A stretch of DNA of 64,000 nucleotides from Hungatella hathewayi WAL-18680 (GCF_000235505.1 NZ_JH379027.1:1566203-1630202); one strand, 5' to 3'. Positions 1-8,959 are shown, counted from the stretch's first letter. A program made the numbers and translations. The notes: generated by a model not told the origin, from the sequence alone.

Positions 1-97
1 TGTACAAATCAATGTTGGGAATGCGTTCCGGCTTTACATAAGAGAGAGTATCCAGTCTTGCCAGGATTTCCTGTAACCGTTCTTCGTTGCTTTTCAT
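1..97 (-). CDS. DUF1836-type protein, N-terminal fragment
   Basis: The gene runs off the left edge of the window; only about 32 N-terminal residues are visible. The start ATG (complement of 95-97) is preceded by a strong GGTGAGGTGA ribosome site. The visible stretch ends in IPNIDLY, which resembles the conserved beginning of DUF1836 proteins, a Firmicutes family of small HTH-like proteins of unknown role. It is divergent from ridA. The family call rests on this short match only. Confidence 0.5.
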   Translation of the reverse strand, partial: MKSNEERLQEILARLDTLSYVKPERIPNIDLY

Positions 98-194
98 AAT
101 TTCACCTCACCACCTATTATATAGTATTCAATACTAGATGACAAGAGGTAAATGTGGCTTTCTGAAGAAAATGATAGAAAATCTATAATAGTGA

Positions 195-223
195 TTGAAA
201 TTTTATCAAAAGTTATGTATAAT
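195..223 (+). promoter_or_regulatory. Sigma-A promoter of ridA
   Basis: TTGAAA (195-200), a 17-bp spacer and TATAAT (218-223) lie about 43 bp before the ridA start codon. Confidence 0.75.
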
Positions 224-265
224 GGGTGCTACGACAGATTCAAGAAAAAGAGAGGGGAAATTACT

Positions 266-649
266 ATGAAGAAAGTATTTGCAACAGACAATGCACCAGC
301 AGCGATCGGACCTTATTCCCAGGCAGTTCAGGGCGGAGATTACGTATACGTATCCGGCCAGCTTCCTATCGACCCGGCTACCGGCCAGTTTGCAGGGGAT
401 GACATCGCGTCACAGACGAGACAGTCACTGACCAACATCAAGAGCATTTTAGAGAGTGAAGGACTTTCCATGGATAACGTGGTAAAGACGACCGTACTGT
501 TAGATTCCATCGCTGATTTTGGGGCGATGAACGAAGTGTACGCAACCTTCTTCACCGGCGCATGTCCGGCCAGAGCCGCATTTGAGGTGGCAGCGCTTCC
601 GAAGGCAGCTCTTGTGGAAATCGAGGCAGTTGCTTACTGCGGAAAATAA
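266..649 (+). CDS. ridA: RidA family enamine/imine deaminase
   Basis: A 127-residue protein of the RidA/YjgF/UK114 family, which hydrolyses reactive 2-aminoacrylate and related enamines made by PLP enzymes, releasing ammonia and protecting PLP enzymes in the cytosol. The N-terminal IGPYSQAV and VSGQLP segments and the late [13 protein letters not shown] stretch with the conserved arginine are hallmarks of the family, and the length is typical. The start at 266 follows an AGAGGGGAAA ribosome site; an upstream in-frame start at 152 would add residues absent from the family. It has its own promoter and is followed by the TSCPD gene. Confidence 0.93.
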   Translation: MKKVFATDNAPAAIGPYSQAVQGGDYVYVSGQLPIDPATGQFAGDDIASQTRQSLTNIKSILESEGLSMDNVVKTTVLLDSIADFGAMNEVYATFFTGACPARAAFEVAALPKAALVEIEAVAYCGK

Positions 650-713
650 GCAGACATCACTGCCCAGATAGGGCAGAACGTTTCAGAGAATAGTCAGACA
701 AGGAGTATGCAGT

Positions 714-974
714 ATGAGATATGAGATGAGACCACAGAATGTATGTCCGTCCAAAATCAGTTTTGATTTGAATGGAAATATTGTTACCAATGTAGAATTT
801 ACCAACGGCTGTAATGGCAATCTGAAGGCTATCAGCAAAGTAGTAGATGGGATGACCGTGGACCAGATAGAGGGATTCTTCAAGGGAAACACCTGCGGGC
901 CCAAGCCTACGTCCTGTGCGGACCAGTTAGCCAGGTGCGTGCGGAAAGCATACGACGAGTCGAATCAGCAGTAA
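714..974 (+). CDS. TSCPD domain protein (TIGR03905-like)
   Basis: An 86-residue protein with four well-spaced cysteines: one near the N-terminus (NVCPSKI), one in TNGCNGN, one in GNTCGPKPTSCADQ and the TSCAD/ARC region at the C-terminus. This is the small stand-alone TSCPD family, related to a domain found at the end of some class II ribonucleotide reductases and probably metal-binding. Its cellular role is not known. It sits 64 bp after ridA, probably in the same transcript, and is followed by a terminator. Confidence 0.8.
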   Translation: MRYEMRPQNVCPSKISFDLNGNIVTNVEFTNGCNGNLKAISKVVDGMTVDQIEGFFKGNTCGPKPTSCADQLARCVRKAYDESNQQ

Positions 975-980
975 AAGCCA

Positions 981-1016
981 AAGGGGGATGCAATTTATTA
1001 TGTTGCAGCCCCCTTT
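981..1016 (+). terminator. Rho-independent terminator after the TSCPD gene
   Basis: AAGGGGGATGCAA pairs with TTGCAGCCCCCTT with one mismatch, followed by a short T-rich run. Confidence 0.8.
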
Positions 1017-1031
1017 TATTTTGTGTATAAT
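1003..1031 (+). promoter_or_regulatory. Promoter of pcrA, overlapping the upstream terminator
   Basis: TTGCAG (1003-1008), a 17-bp spacer and TATAAT (1026-1031). The -35 element lies in the 3' arm of the preceding terminator hairpin. Confidence 0.6.
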
Positions 1032-1107
1032 GCTTACTATGGAATAAAATGCCCTGCGGGGCGGGCTGCGTTTTCGCAGACAAAGGATGAGTAAAGGCGG
1101 TAACATA

Positions 1108-3381
1108 ATGAGTGCATATGATTCTTTAAATCCCAATCAGAAAGAGGCGGTATTCTGTACGGAGGGACCCCTTCTGGTGCTGGCGGGGGCCGGTTCCGGG
1201 AAAACCAGGGTGCTGACACACCGGATTGCCTATCTGATTGAAGAAAAAGGGGTGAACCCGTGGAATATCATGGCGATTACCTTCACCAACAAGGCGGCGG
1301 GGGAAATGCGGGAGAGAGTGGATAAGCAGGTGGGCTTTGGCTCCGAGAGTATCTGGGTCAGCACCTTTCACTCCACCTGTGTCCGGATCCTGCGGCGGCA
1401 CATTGAGAATCTGGGTTACAGCACCAATTTTACCATCTATGACTCGGATGACCAGAAGACACTGCTGAAGCAGATACTGAAGAAGCTGGACATCGACACG
1501 AAGATGTACAAGGAGCGGGCGGTGGCTGGGAAAATATCCAGCGCTAAGGATGAGCTGGTGACGCCGGAGGAATTTCTGCTGAATGCAGGCGGGGATTTCC
1601 GGGAGCAGAAGGTGGGGCAGATTTACGAGGAGTATCAGAACCAGTTAAAGAAGAACAATGCCCTGGATTTTGACGATTTGATTGTGAAGACGGTGGAGTT
1701 GTTTCAGAACTGTCCGGAGGTGCTTGACTACTATCAGGAGCGTTTTCGGTATATCATGGTGGATGAGTACCAGGATACCAACACGGCCCAGTTTAAACTG
1801 ATCAGCCTGCTGGCCGGGAAATATAAAAACCTCTGCGTGGTGGGTGATGATGACCAGTCCATCTACAAATTCCGCGGCGCCAACATCGGGAATATCCTGA
1901 ATTTTGAGGAGTCCTATCCGGGCGCCAAAGTGATAAAGCTGGAGCAGAATTACCGCTCCACCCAGAACATCCTGGATTCGGCCAACGCGGTGATTCGCAA
2001 CAATAAGGGAAGAAAAGACAAGACGCTGTGGACGGCCAACGGGGAGGGCGGGAAGATTCGCTTCTGCCAGTTTGACCAGGCTTACGAGGAAGCGGATTTT
2101 ATTGTCAAAGACATCCGGGAAAATGAGTACCCCTACGAGGACTGCGTGGTGCTGTACCGGACCAACGCCCAGTCCCGTCTTTTAGAGGAGAAATGCATCG
2201 CCTACAACGTGCCTTACCGGCTGGTGGGCGGGGTGAATTTCTATCAGAGAAAAGAGATCAAGGATATTCTGGCGTACTTAAAGACCATTGCCAATGGGGT
2301 GGATGATATTGCCGTTTCGCGTATTCTCAACGTGCCGAAGCGGGGAATCGGGCTGACCACACTGGGGCGGGCCACTATGTTCGCCTCGGCCAACGGGATG
2401 AGTCTATATGATGCCCTGCTCCGTGCCAGAGTCATTCCCGGCATGGGAAAGACGGCGGAGAAAATTGGCCGGTTTACGGATTTGATTGAGGAATTCCGAA
2501 GAAAGATAAACGAGGAGGGCTGTTCCATCCGGGACTTGATTGAGGCCATCCTGGAGGATACGGGCTACCGGGCGGAACTGGAGGACGAAGGCGAAGTGGA
2601 GTCCCAGACCAGACTGGAAAATATCGAGGAATTGATCAACAAGGCGGTCAGCTATACGGAGGACAGCGAGCATCCCACTCTGGATGAATTTCTGGAGGAG
2701 GTGGCTCTGGTGGCGGACATCGACCGGATGGACGAATCGGAGAGCCGGGTGACGTTAATGACCCTTCACAGCGCCAAGGGACTGGAATTCCCGCGGGTGT
2801 ACTTAAGCGGTATGGACGACGGACTGTTTCCGGGAATGATGTCCATCTCCTCCGATGACCCGGCGGAGCTGGAGGAGGAGCGGAGACTCTGCTACGTGGG
2901 CATTACCAGGGCGAAAGAAAACCTTACCATGACCAGTTCCAGACAGCGGATGGTGAACGGGGAGACCCGGTACTCCAAGGTGAGCCGGTTTGTGGATGAG
3001 ATACCGGAAGAACTTTTGGAGACCAGCCGTCTGGAGCCAAGACTTTCCAGCCGGGGAAATGCCGATAAGATGTACGACGGCGGTCTTCCGTGGAATAAGA
3101 CGGAGAAGCCGGCGGGAGTCAGCAGCTTCGGGACGAAGAGCAACGCCTACGCGTCAAAAACCATGCCGTCCGGCCAGCCGGCCTTTGGGAAGGCATTTAC
3201 GGTGGAGAAGGCGAAGGGGCTGGACTACCAGGTGGGCGACCAGGTGATGCACATCAAATTCGGCCACGGCATCGTGCTGGACGTGAAGGATGGCGGCAAA
3301 GATTACGAGGTGACGGTGTGCTTTGACACGGTCGGCGTGAAGAAAATGTTTGCGTCCTTTGCAAAATTAAAAAAAGCGTAA
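1108..3381 (+). CDS. pcrA: ATP-dependent DNA helicase PcrA (UvrD family)
   Basis: A 757-residue superfamily 1A 3'-5' helicase for DNA repair and rolling-circle replication. Visible motifs in order: Q-motif NPNQKEAV near the N-terminus, Walker A GAGSGKT (27-33), motif II VDEYQDTN (around 219), motif III GDDDQSIYKFRGA, motif IV YRSTQNIL, motif V TLHSAKGLEF and motif VI YVGITRAKENL. The last 50 residues (QVGDQVMHIKFGHGIV onward) form the Tudor-like tail that in PcrA/UvrD contacts RNA polymerase. The start at 1108 has an AAGGCGG ribosome site 6 bp upstream; an ATG at 1087 in frame has poorer spacing. Full length, with core gene context. Confidence 0.97.
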   Translation: MSAYDSLNPNQKEAVFCTEGPLLVLAGAGSGKTRVLTHRIAYLIEEKGVNPWNIMAITFTNKAAGEMRERVDKQVGFGSESIWVSTFHSTCVRILRRHIENLGYSTNFTIYDSDDQKTLLKQILKKLDIDTKMYKERAVAGKISSAKDELVTPEEFLLNAGGDFREQKVGQIYEEYQNQLKKNNALDFDDLIVKTVELFQNCPEVLDYYQERFRYIMVDEYQDTNTAQFKLISLLAGKYKNLCVVGDDDQSIYKFRGANIGNILNFEESYPGAKVIKLEQNYRSTQNILDSANAVIRNNKGRKDKTLWTANGEGGKIRFCQFDQAYEEADFIVKDIRENEYPYEDCVVLYRTNAQSRLLEEKCIAYNVPYRLVGGVNFYQRKEIKDILAYLKTIANGVDDIAVSRILNVPKRGIGLTTLGRATMFASANGMSLYDALLRARVIPGMGKTAEKIGRFTDLIEEFRRKINEEGCSIRDLIEAILEDTGYRAELEDEGEVESQTRLENIEELINKAVSYTEDSEHPTLDEFLEEVALVADIDRMDESESRVTLMTLHSAKGLEFPRVYLSGMDDGLFPGMMSISSDDPAELEEERRLCYVGITRAKENLTMTSSRQRMVNGETRYSKVSRFVDEIPEELLETSRLEPRLSSRGNADKMYDGGLPWNKTEKPAGVSSFGTKSNAYASKTMPSGQPAFGKAFTVEKAKGLDYQVGDQVMHIKFGHGIVLDVKDGGKDYEVTVCFDTVGVKKMFASFAKLKKA

Positions 3382-3497
3382 GGCTGTTGAATGTATAAAT
3401 TTGCGTAAATTCCATAAAATAGGATAGTAAAAATAGGGATATAATGTTATACTATCGGTGAGAGAGTTTTCAATTTAAAAGAAAGGACGTGGGCGTG

Positions 3498-3782
3498 ATG
3501 AATAAATTTGATATGGTCAGCAAGGATGCTATGAACCGGATGGAGGATATCATGAATTCCACCAGACTGAACGAGTTCCTGCACAGAAAAGAAGAAGAGG
3601 ATAAGAAGAAAAACAATATTCTCTGGGCGCTTGCGATTATTGGAGCCGTTGCAGCGGTAGCCGGAATTGCTTATGCCGTGTACCGTTTCTTTACACCAGA
3701 TTATCTGGAAGATTTTGAGGATGATTTCGAAGACGATTTTGACGATGACTTCTTCGAGGATGAGACGGAAGATAACGAATAA
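3498..3782 (+). CDS. Small single-pass membrane protein with a very acidic tail
   Basis: A 94-residue protein I cannot tie to a named family. A charged N-terminal third (KEEEDKKKNN) is followed by one hydrophobic helix (about residues 42-62, ILWALAIIGAVAAVAG), then a tail that is almost all Asp, Glu and Phe (repeated DDF/DDFE units). The start ATG at 3498 has a GAAAGGACG ribosome site; a GTG at 3489 lies inside that site. It looks like a membrane-anchored protein exposing an acidic patch. A terminator follows directly. Its role is unknown. Confidence 0.75.
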   Translation: MNKFDMVSKDAMNRMEDIMNSTRLNEFLHRKEEEDKKKNNILWALAIIGAVAAVAGIAYAVYRFFTPDYLEDFEDDFEDDFDDDFFEDETEDNE

Positions 3783-3794
3783 GATAGGAAAGAG

Positions 3795-3826
3795 AGCGTG
3801 CTCGATATGCTGGGCACGCTTTTTTT
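3795..3826 (+). terminator. Rho-independent terminator
   Basis: AGCGTGC (3795-3801) pairs with GCACGCT (3814-3820), followed by six Ts. Confidence 0.88.
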
Positions 3827-3888
3827 GAAGATAGAAAACCAGAAGAAAGTTTTGGAAGATAGAAGGTTAAGACAGGAGTTTAGGATAG

Positions 3889-5598
3889 ATGAAAAAGGGC
3901 GAGATTTACGAGGGATATGTGGAGCGGATGGAATTTCCCAACAAGGGAATCGTGGTGGTGGACGGCGAGAAGGCCGTGGTGAAGAACGCGCTGCCAGGTC
4001 AGAAGGTGAAGTTTGCCATCAATAAAAAGAGGAACGGGAAATGCGAGGGGAGACTTTTGGAGGTTCTGGAAATGTCTCCGCTGGAGTCGGAGGAAGGACG
4101 CTGTGAGCATTTTGGCATCTGCGGCGGCTGCGTGTCCCAGAGCATTCCCTATGAGGAGCAGTTGAAGATCAAGGAGCAGCAGGTGAAAACGCTGCTGGAT
4201 GGTGTCTGTGACGATTACGAGTTTGAGGGAATAAAGGCAAGCCCTGTGGCGGAAGGATACCGGAATAAGATGGAGTTTTCCTTTGGAGATGAGTACAAGG
4301 ATGGTCCGCTGGCGCTGGGCATGCACCGGAGAGGGAGCTTTCACGATGTGGTGACGGTGGAGGGCTGCCGGATTGTGCACAAGGACTTTACGGATATTCT
4401 GAGGGCTACAAAGGAGTATTTTGGGGAGCTGAATGTAGGGTTCTACAAGAAGCTGCGCCATGTGGGCTACCTGCGCCATCTGCTGGTGCGCCGGGCGGTG
4501 AAGACCGGGGAGATACTGGTGGCCTTGGTGACCTCCACTCAGACGGAACTGCTGCCGGGGGAAGAAGACGGGATTCTGGAAGCGTGGAAGAACCGGCTCC
4601 TGGCGCTTGAGTTAGAGGGGACGTTCGCGGGGATTCTCCATATTAAAAATGACAGTCTGGCGGATGTGGTTCAGAGCGACGAGACAGTGGTGCTGTACGG
4701 ACAGGAATTCTTCTACGAGGAACTTCTGGGCCTGCGCTTCAAAATCTCCCCATTCTCCTTCTTCCAGACAAACTCCCTGGGAGCCGAGGTCCTCTACGAG
4801 ACCGCCAGGGGCTACGTGGGCGACACCAAGGACAAGGTAGTCTTCGACTTATACAGCGGCACCGGCACCATCGCCCAGATGATCGCCCCAGTGGCCGAGA
4901 AAGTGGTGGGCGTCGAGATTGTCGCCGAAGCTGTGGAGGCCGCCCGCATCAATGCCGGGCTGAACGGCCTGAATAACTGCGAGTTCATCGCCGGCGACGT
5001 GCTGAAGGTCATCGACGACCTCACGGACAAACCGGACATCATCATCCTGGACCCGCCAAGAGATGGCGTCCACGCGAAGGCGCTTGACAGGATTATCAAT
5101 TTCGGGGTGGACAGGATTGTCTATATTTCCTGCAAGCCTACCAGCTTGGTGAGGGATTTGGTTGTTTTGCAGGAGAGAGGGTATCGGGTGGAGAAGGCGT
5201 GTGCGGTGGATATGTTTCCTTCGACGGGGAATGTCGAGACGGTTGTAATGCTTTCCCACAAAAAACCTGATAGCGTAATCAACGTAAAAGTGGAGTTTGG
5301 CGAGGGTGAGGGCAAAGTACCGCTTGATAATATCGCTAAAAGAGCCGAAGCGTACAAGCCGAAAGAGCGTGTTACTTACAAAATGATTAAGGAGTACATA
5401 GAAGCGAAATATGGCTTCAAGGTACATACCGCATATATCGCAGAAGTAAAAAGAGAGTTAGGATTGCCGATGTATGATGCCCCTAATGCGGTAGAGGAAT
5501 TAAAACAGCCAAGGAAACATCCGACAGCGGAGAAAATGGAAGCGATAAAGGATGCTTTGAAACACTTTGACATAATTCAAAATAATAAGGTTTGTTGA
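3889..5598 (+). CDS. rlmD: 23S rRNA (uracil-C5)-methyltransferase RlmD with an element-type C-terminal extension
   Basis: A 569-residue RlmD/RumA-type enzyme that methylates uracil C5 in 23S rRNA using SAM. It has an N-terminal TRAM domain (about 1-60), Fe-S cysteines CEHFGICGGC (about 73-82), a SAM motif FDLYSGTGT (about 322), DPPRDG and the nucleophile segment YISCKP (about 410). The normal family ends near residue 455. Here about 115 further residues follow (EFGEGEGKVP to the end), and base composition turns AT-rich at the junction. I recall this extension as a separate peptide at the ends of gut Firmicutes integrative elements; the 3' end of rum/rumA is a known integration site for streptococcal elements such as ICESp2905. 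The catalytic domain appears intact. The reading as an integration-made fusion is inference. Confidence 0.9.
   Translation: MKKGEIYEGYVERMEFPNKGIVVVDGEKAVVKNALPGQKVKFAINKKRNGKCEGRLLEVLEMSPLESEEGRCEHFGICGGCVSQSIPYEEQLKIKEQQVKTLLDGVCDDYEFEGIKASPVAEGYRNKMEFSFGDEYKDGPLALGMHRRGSFHDVVTVEGCRIVHKDFTDILRATKEYFGELNVGFYKKLRHVGYLRHLLVRRAVKTGEILVALVTSTQTELLPGEEDGILEAWKNRLLALELEGTFAGILHIKNDSLADVVQSDETVVLYGQEFFYEELLGLRFKISPFSFFQTNSLGAEVLYETARGYVGDTKDKVVFDLYSGTGTIAQMIAPVAEKVVGVEIVAEAVEAARINAGLNGLNNCEFIAGDVLKVIDDLTDKPDIIILDPPRDGVHAKALDRIINFGVDRIVYISCKPTSLVRDLVVLQERGYRVEKACAVDMFPSTGNVETVVMLSHKKPDSVINVKVEFGEGEGKVPLDNIAKRAEAYKPKERVTYKMIKEYIEAKYGFKVHTAYIAEVKRELGLPMYDAPNAVEELKQPRKHPTAEKMEAIKDALKHFDIIQNNKVC
5236..5598 (+). 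other. Probable integration scar: element-derived 3' end of rlmD
   Basis: From about 5236 the codons after GNVETVV encode sequence not part of ordinary RlmD. The segment contains a compact helical region (YKPKERVTYKMIKEY, AYIAEVKRELGLPM, HPTAEKMEAIKDAL). The GC-rich, G/C-ending codon use of rlmD changes to AT-rich within about 40 bp. This suits a site-specific recombination point near 5236-5265, with the element supplying a replacement gene end. I could not find a convincing second copy of the crossover site in the window. Confidence 0.5.
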
Positions 5599-5626
5599 TA
5601 GAAAATGTATGAGAGGATGAAGTGTA

Positions 5627-6430
5627 ATGTCAAAAAAACTCACGAAAGTAATTTATTTTGATGAGAGTTCTGTTACTGATTATATTCAGATAATTGAAGG
5701 TGGTAAATTGACGAAAACGACAGAACTGCTTAGCGAGGACACCGATAATGGGGGAGCTAATATTGCGGCAGAAGCATCTGTAGGAATAAATGGTCTTTTT
5801 AGAAGTTTAATAGGATTTGGTGCGAAAGTACAAACAGAATCAAAATTAGAAACATCGTTTAAAAGCGAATCTCTTGTAAAAACAATATTGCAAAATACGA
5901 TTTTAACTGACTTTTTAGATATTGTTGAGGACGAAAAAGCACAAGTAAAAGTGTTCAATGATATTAAAATTAAGGTGATTAAGGATTCTCTGAGCTATAT
6001 AATAATGATTTCACCATATATGAAAATGTTTAAAGGTGAGGGACTGAATGTTAATACAGATTTGGATTTAAGTATAGATATTTTAAAAATGGATGAAAGT
6101 ATAAAGCTTGCAAAAGGATATTTTGAGTTTGAAGGTGTGAAAGATAACACTTCTGTAATTCTTAGATTTAATATTGATAGTTTTAAAAATAATTATAAAA
6201 TATCTGATTTATTGAAGATGGACTTAACTATTTATGCTGTACCTGTAGGAAAAGTCGACCGCAAAAATATCTCTATAGTTTCAGAGATAAATGCAGCTAC
6301 AGTGGATGATGAGGCATCAAATTATGATAATCCCAGATATGGAGACACTGATACAAGAGAGGGAAATAATAGTGGGGATATTTTGACAGTTTTTGATGTC
6401 TTATTAGCAGGGGTGTCGCATAATGAATAA
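5627..6430 (+). CDS. DUF6414 family protein
   Basis: A 267-residue protein resembling DUF6414: the opening VIYFDESSVTDYI, the central alanine/glycine-rich segment (NIAAEASVGINGLFRSLIGFGAK) broken into family-like pieces, and SLVKTILQNTILTDF. No signal peptide is visible; a moderately hydrophobic stretch lies around residues 50-68. The molecular function of the family is not known to me. The gene is AT-rich, begins 28 bp after the extended rlmD and overlaps the next ATPase gene by 8 bp, so the two are probably translationally coupled. Context points to a mobile accessory or defence module. Confidence 0.72.
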   Translation: MSKKLTKVIYFDESSVTDYIQIIEGGKLTKTTELLSEDTDNGGANIAAEASVGINGLFRSLIGFGAKVQTESKLETSFKSESLVKTILQNTILTDFLDIVEDEKAQVKVFNDIKIKVIKDSLSYIIMISPYMKMFKGEGLNVNTDLDLSIDILKMDESIKLAKGYFEFEGVKDNTSVILRFNIDSFKNNYKISDLLKMDLTIYAVPVGKVDRKNISIVSEINAATVDDEASNYDNPRYGDTDTREGNNSGDILTVFDVLLAGVSHNE

Positions 6431-7535
6431 CAAAATATATATTTATATTGGGTCTAAAAAGGATTTTGAAAAATTTCTTGATGAGAAAATTCCTGAAGGA
6501 GATGATATTGCATATTTTATGGAACTTATAAAAGACTATAATGCAAATCTCCGTCAGCAACATGCTTATTTGCATGGAACTATAGATGTAAAAAATCTAA
6601 TTGTTCATGCGGATGATTATGCTTCTGTCTTTGAGCATGTTATTCAAAATTTTATTACTATTGTAACAACTAACCATGATGTTGATACTACGTTTTTACA
6701 TAATCCTCCAAAAAGAGTTATTGATGCACTTCGAGTTTCTTATGCAGATAATATAGAGTATGAAGGAACAGAATATAAAGATATAGACAGGGAGGTTTTG
6801 AAAGAAATATGGCAAAATCTTAGTGCAAATATCGTTGGACAATCAAAAGCGAAGAGGGAGATTTTATCAAATCTCTTTAGATTATGTAACAAGGCATATA
6901 AAAAACCAGTTGTTATTATGTTTCTTGGAGATTCTGGAATCGGAAAAACCGAAACAGCTAAAGTTATTAGCAAAGTGCTAGGTGGCAATTTACTAAGAGT
7001 GCAGTTTTCAATGATGCAAACAGCAGAAGGATACAATTATGTTTTCGGTTCTGAGCATTCAAAAAGTAGCTTTGCAAAGGATTTGATGTCAAGAGAATCT
7101 AATATAGTTCTTATTGATGAGTTTGATAAGGTTAATCCAAATTTTTACAATGCTTTTTATCAGATGTTTGATGAAGGTGTATATGTTGATACGAATTATA
7201 GGGTTGATTTGTCAAGATGTATTTTCATTTGTACTTCTAATTTTATGTCACAAGAAGATGTAATTAGGAGTATGGGAATGCCAATATTTTCTCGTTTTGA
7301 TGATTTTATATTGTTTGAGTATTTATCTCTTTCAGAAAAAGAGATGATTTTAGACAATATATATCAATCGTATCTTGAAAACTTTACAACTGATGAAAAA
7401 AGTTTGATTGAAAATTCTGATATTTATGAATGGCATAAGGATAATCTATCTCGATTTAAGAATGTAAGAATTATAAAAAGTAGAGTTGAAAAAGCGATAA
7501 ATGATTTGCTGGTTGATAAAATTGTTCTTGATTAG
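6423..7535 (+). CDS. ClpB/ClpX-like AAA+ ATPase
   Basis: A 370-residue protein with a divergent N-terminal domain (about 1-130) and one AAA+ module of the ClpA/B C-terminal type. Visible are the entry IVGQSKAKREI, Walker A GDSGIGKT (about 170-177), Walker B NIVLIDEFDK (about 223-232), a sensor-1 segment FICTSNF and an arginine-bearing FSRFDDFI. It lacks a protease or peptidase domain. It is translationally coupled to the DUF6414 gene and followed after 70 bp by a reverse transcriptase, so the three probably act together. As a remodelling ATPase it could control the neighbouring polymerase; that is inference. Confidence 0.8.
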   Translation: MNNKIYIYIGSKKDFEKFLDEKIPEGDDIAYFMELIKDYNANLRQQHAYLHGTIDVKNLIVHADDYASVFEHVIQNFITIVTTNHDVDTTFLHNPPKRVIDALRVSYADNIEYEGTEYKDIDREVLKEIWQNLSANIVGQSKAKREILSNLFRLCNKAYKKPVVIMFLGDSGIGKTETAKVISKVLGGNLLRVQFSMMQTAEGYNYVFGSEHSKSSFAKDLMSRESNIVLIDEFDKVNPNFYNAFYQMFDEGVYVDTNYRVDLSRCIFICTSNFMSQEDVIRSMGMPIFSRFDDFILFEYLSLSEKEMILDNIYQSYLENFTTDEKSLIENSDIYEWHKDNLSRFKNVRIIKSRVEKAINDLLVDKIVLD

Positions 7536-7604
7536 CGATAGATGGAAGTTTGATTTTATATTAGTAATTTATTTACTGTTTTAGTGTGTGAGAAAGGAAA
7601 TGAA

Positions 7605-8959
7605 ATGGAACTAAACAATATATATAATTTTAAAAATCCAGTTAAACATTTTTTAAATATTGATAATATGATTTTTCCAGCGGATATAGCCACTTTTAAG
7701 ATTGACAAATTAGATTGGACAGAGCCGTTTAATTTTAGAATACGTAAAGATAATGATAAGTATAGAACGTTGAAAATGCCAAATGTTCTGAATTTGGTTG
7801 CTGCATATTACCATTTTAAAGATTTGCCAGAGTTTGAAGATATACAATGTATGGACTGGGGTCATAAAAGGTTATCAGCTAATATTGATACTGGAGATTT
7901 TACATCAGGTGAGTATGATGTTCAGCTAGAAGATGATTTTAATAATTTGTGTATTTATGATAATTTGATTCGATTAGATATTAAAGAATATTATGGTAGG
8001 ATTTACACTCATAAAATTGATTCTTGTAATCATGATGAACGTTATTTATCTAATTTGAATTGTGGTGCAACAAATGGCTTATTAATGGGAAATTACTTGT
8101 CATTATATTTTGCTGAAAAAAATCTTGCAGATATTAGTGAAACTCTTGAAAAACAGTTTTTACAAATGGGAGTTGATTGTAATTTTTCATATTTTTCAGA
8201 TGATTTTTATTTTTTTGTAATAAAGAAGACAATGAGAAAGTAGTGTTAACATTTGATAAAGTCTTGGAAATGTATGATTTAGAAAGAAGCGATAAAAAAG
8301 AGATTTGGACGTATGAGAGCTTTAATAATCACAATCTTGTTGCAAGGTATTGGAAGAAATTGGTTGCCCATTGTAATATTCGATTCAAAGCGGAAAAGGA
8401 CAATAATAAATTATATTTTATTAATCAGATGGTTTATCGTATGTCAAAATTAGATGATGATAAATTGAAAAAAATATTTATAAACAATGTTTTTAAAATA
8501 AGATATTTTAGAGAACTGAAATTAGGGCAATTTCAAGTTAAAGAGTATGACTATCATCAGTTATGTTTTCTATTGAAATACTCACCAGAGTCAATGTTAT
8601 ATGCTATTGATAAATTTGCGGATATGGAAGCATTTGATAATCAAAAATTATATTCCTTTTTTCAAATTAGATATAAAGAAAGTCTTAGAAAGAGTTACAA
8701 TGAGGAACAGTTATATTATTTTTATGCAATATCTATTTTAGGATTTGTTAATATTTTAGAGCAATACAAAGAATTGGTTGTTAAATCAAATAATCAAATT
8801 CTTATTTCCTATTACCTTAAGAATGGATTATTTGGACAAGAGGAAATTATTTTTTTAAAGAGTTTAATTGATGAAAAGTATTGGTTTCAAAATTATCATT
8901 TGATTTTATACTGTTCAGAATTATTGTCCAATATTGAGGATAGTATTGGAAGAAAGTGA
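7605..8959 (+). CDS. Abi/UG-like reverse transcriptase, frameshifted in a T run
   Basis: The reading frame breaks at a T7 run (8210-8216). Adding one T joins both parts into a 451-residue protein. The first part has reverse transcriptase motifs: an N-terminal RKDNDKYRTLKMP segment, motif A RLDIKEYYGRIYTH with the catalytic Asp, motif B NGLLMGNYLSLYFAE, and motif C YFSDD with two catalytic Asps just before the break. The second part continues as FFCNKEDNEKVV in the -1 frame, then a long helical region resembling the C-terminal extension of abortive-infection reverse transcriptases (AbiA, AbiK, Abi-P2). Start 7605 has an AGAAAGGAAA ribosome site. The T7 run also fits a T TTT TTT slippery heptamer, so -1 frameshifting, transcript slippage, phase variation or a sequencing error are all possible. 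I do not assign a defence subtype. Confidence 0.78.

Noticed and set aside
3786..4025. A 75-codon frame over the terminator and start of rlmD
   Set aside because: It runs through a strong terminator and the real rlmD start in another frame.
4740..5110. Recombination patch within rlmD, suggested by more C-ending codons than in the first part
   Set aside because: The shift is visible by eye but I cannot test it and protein motifs are continuous.
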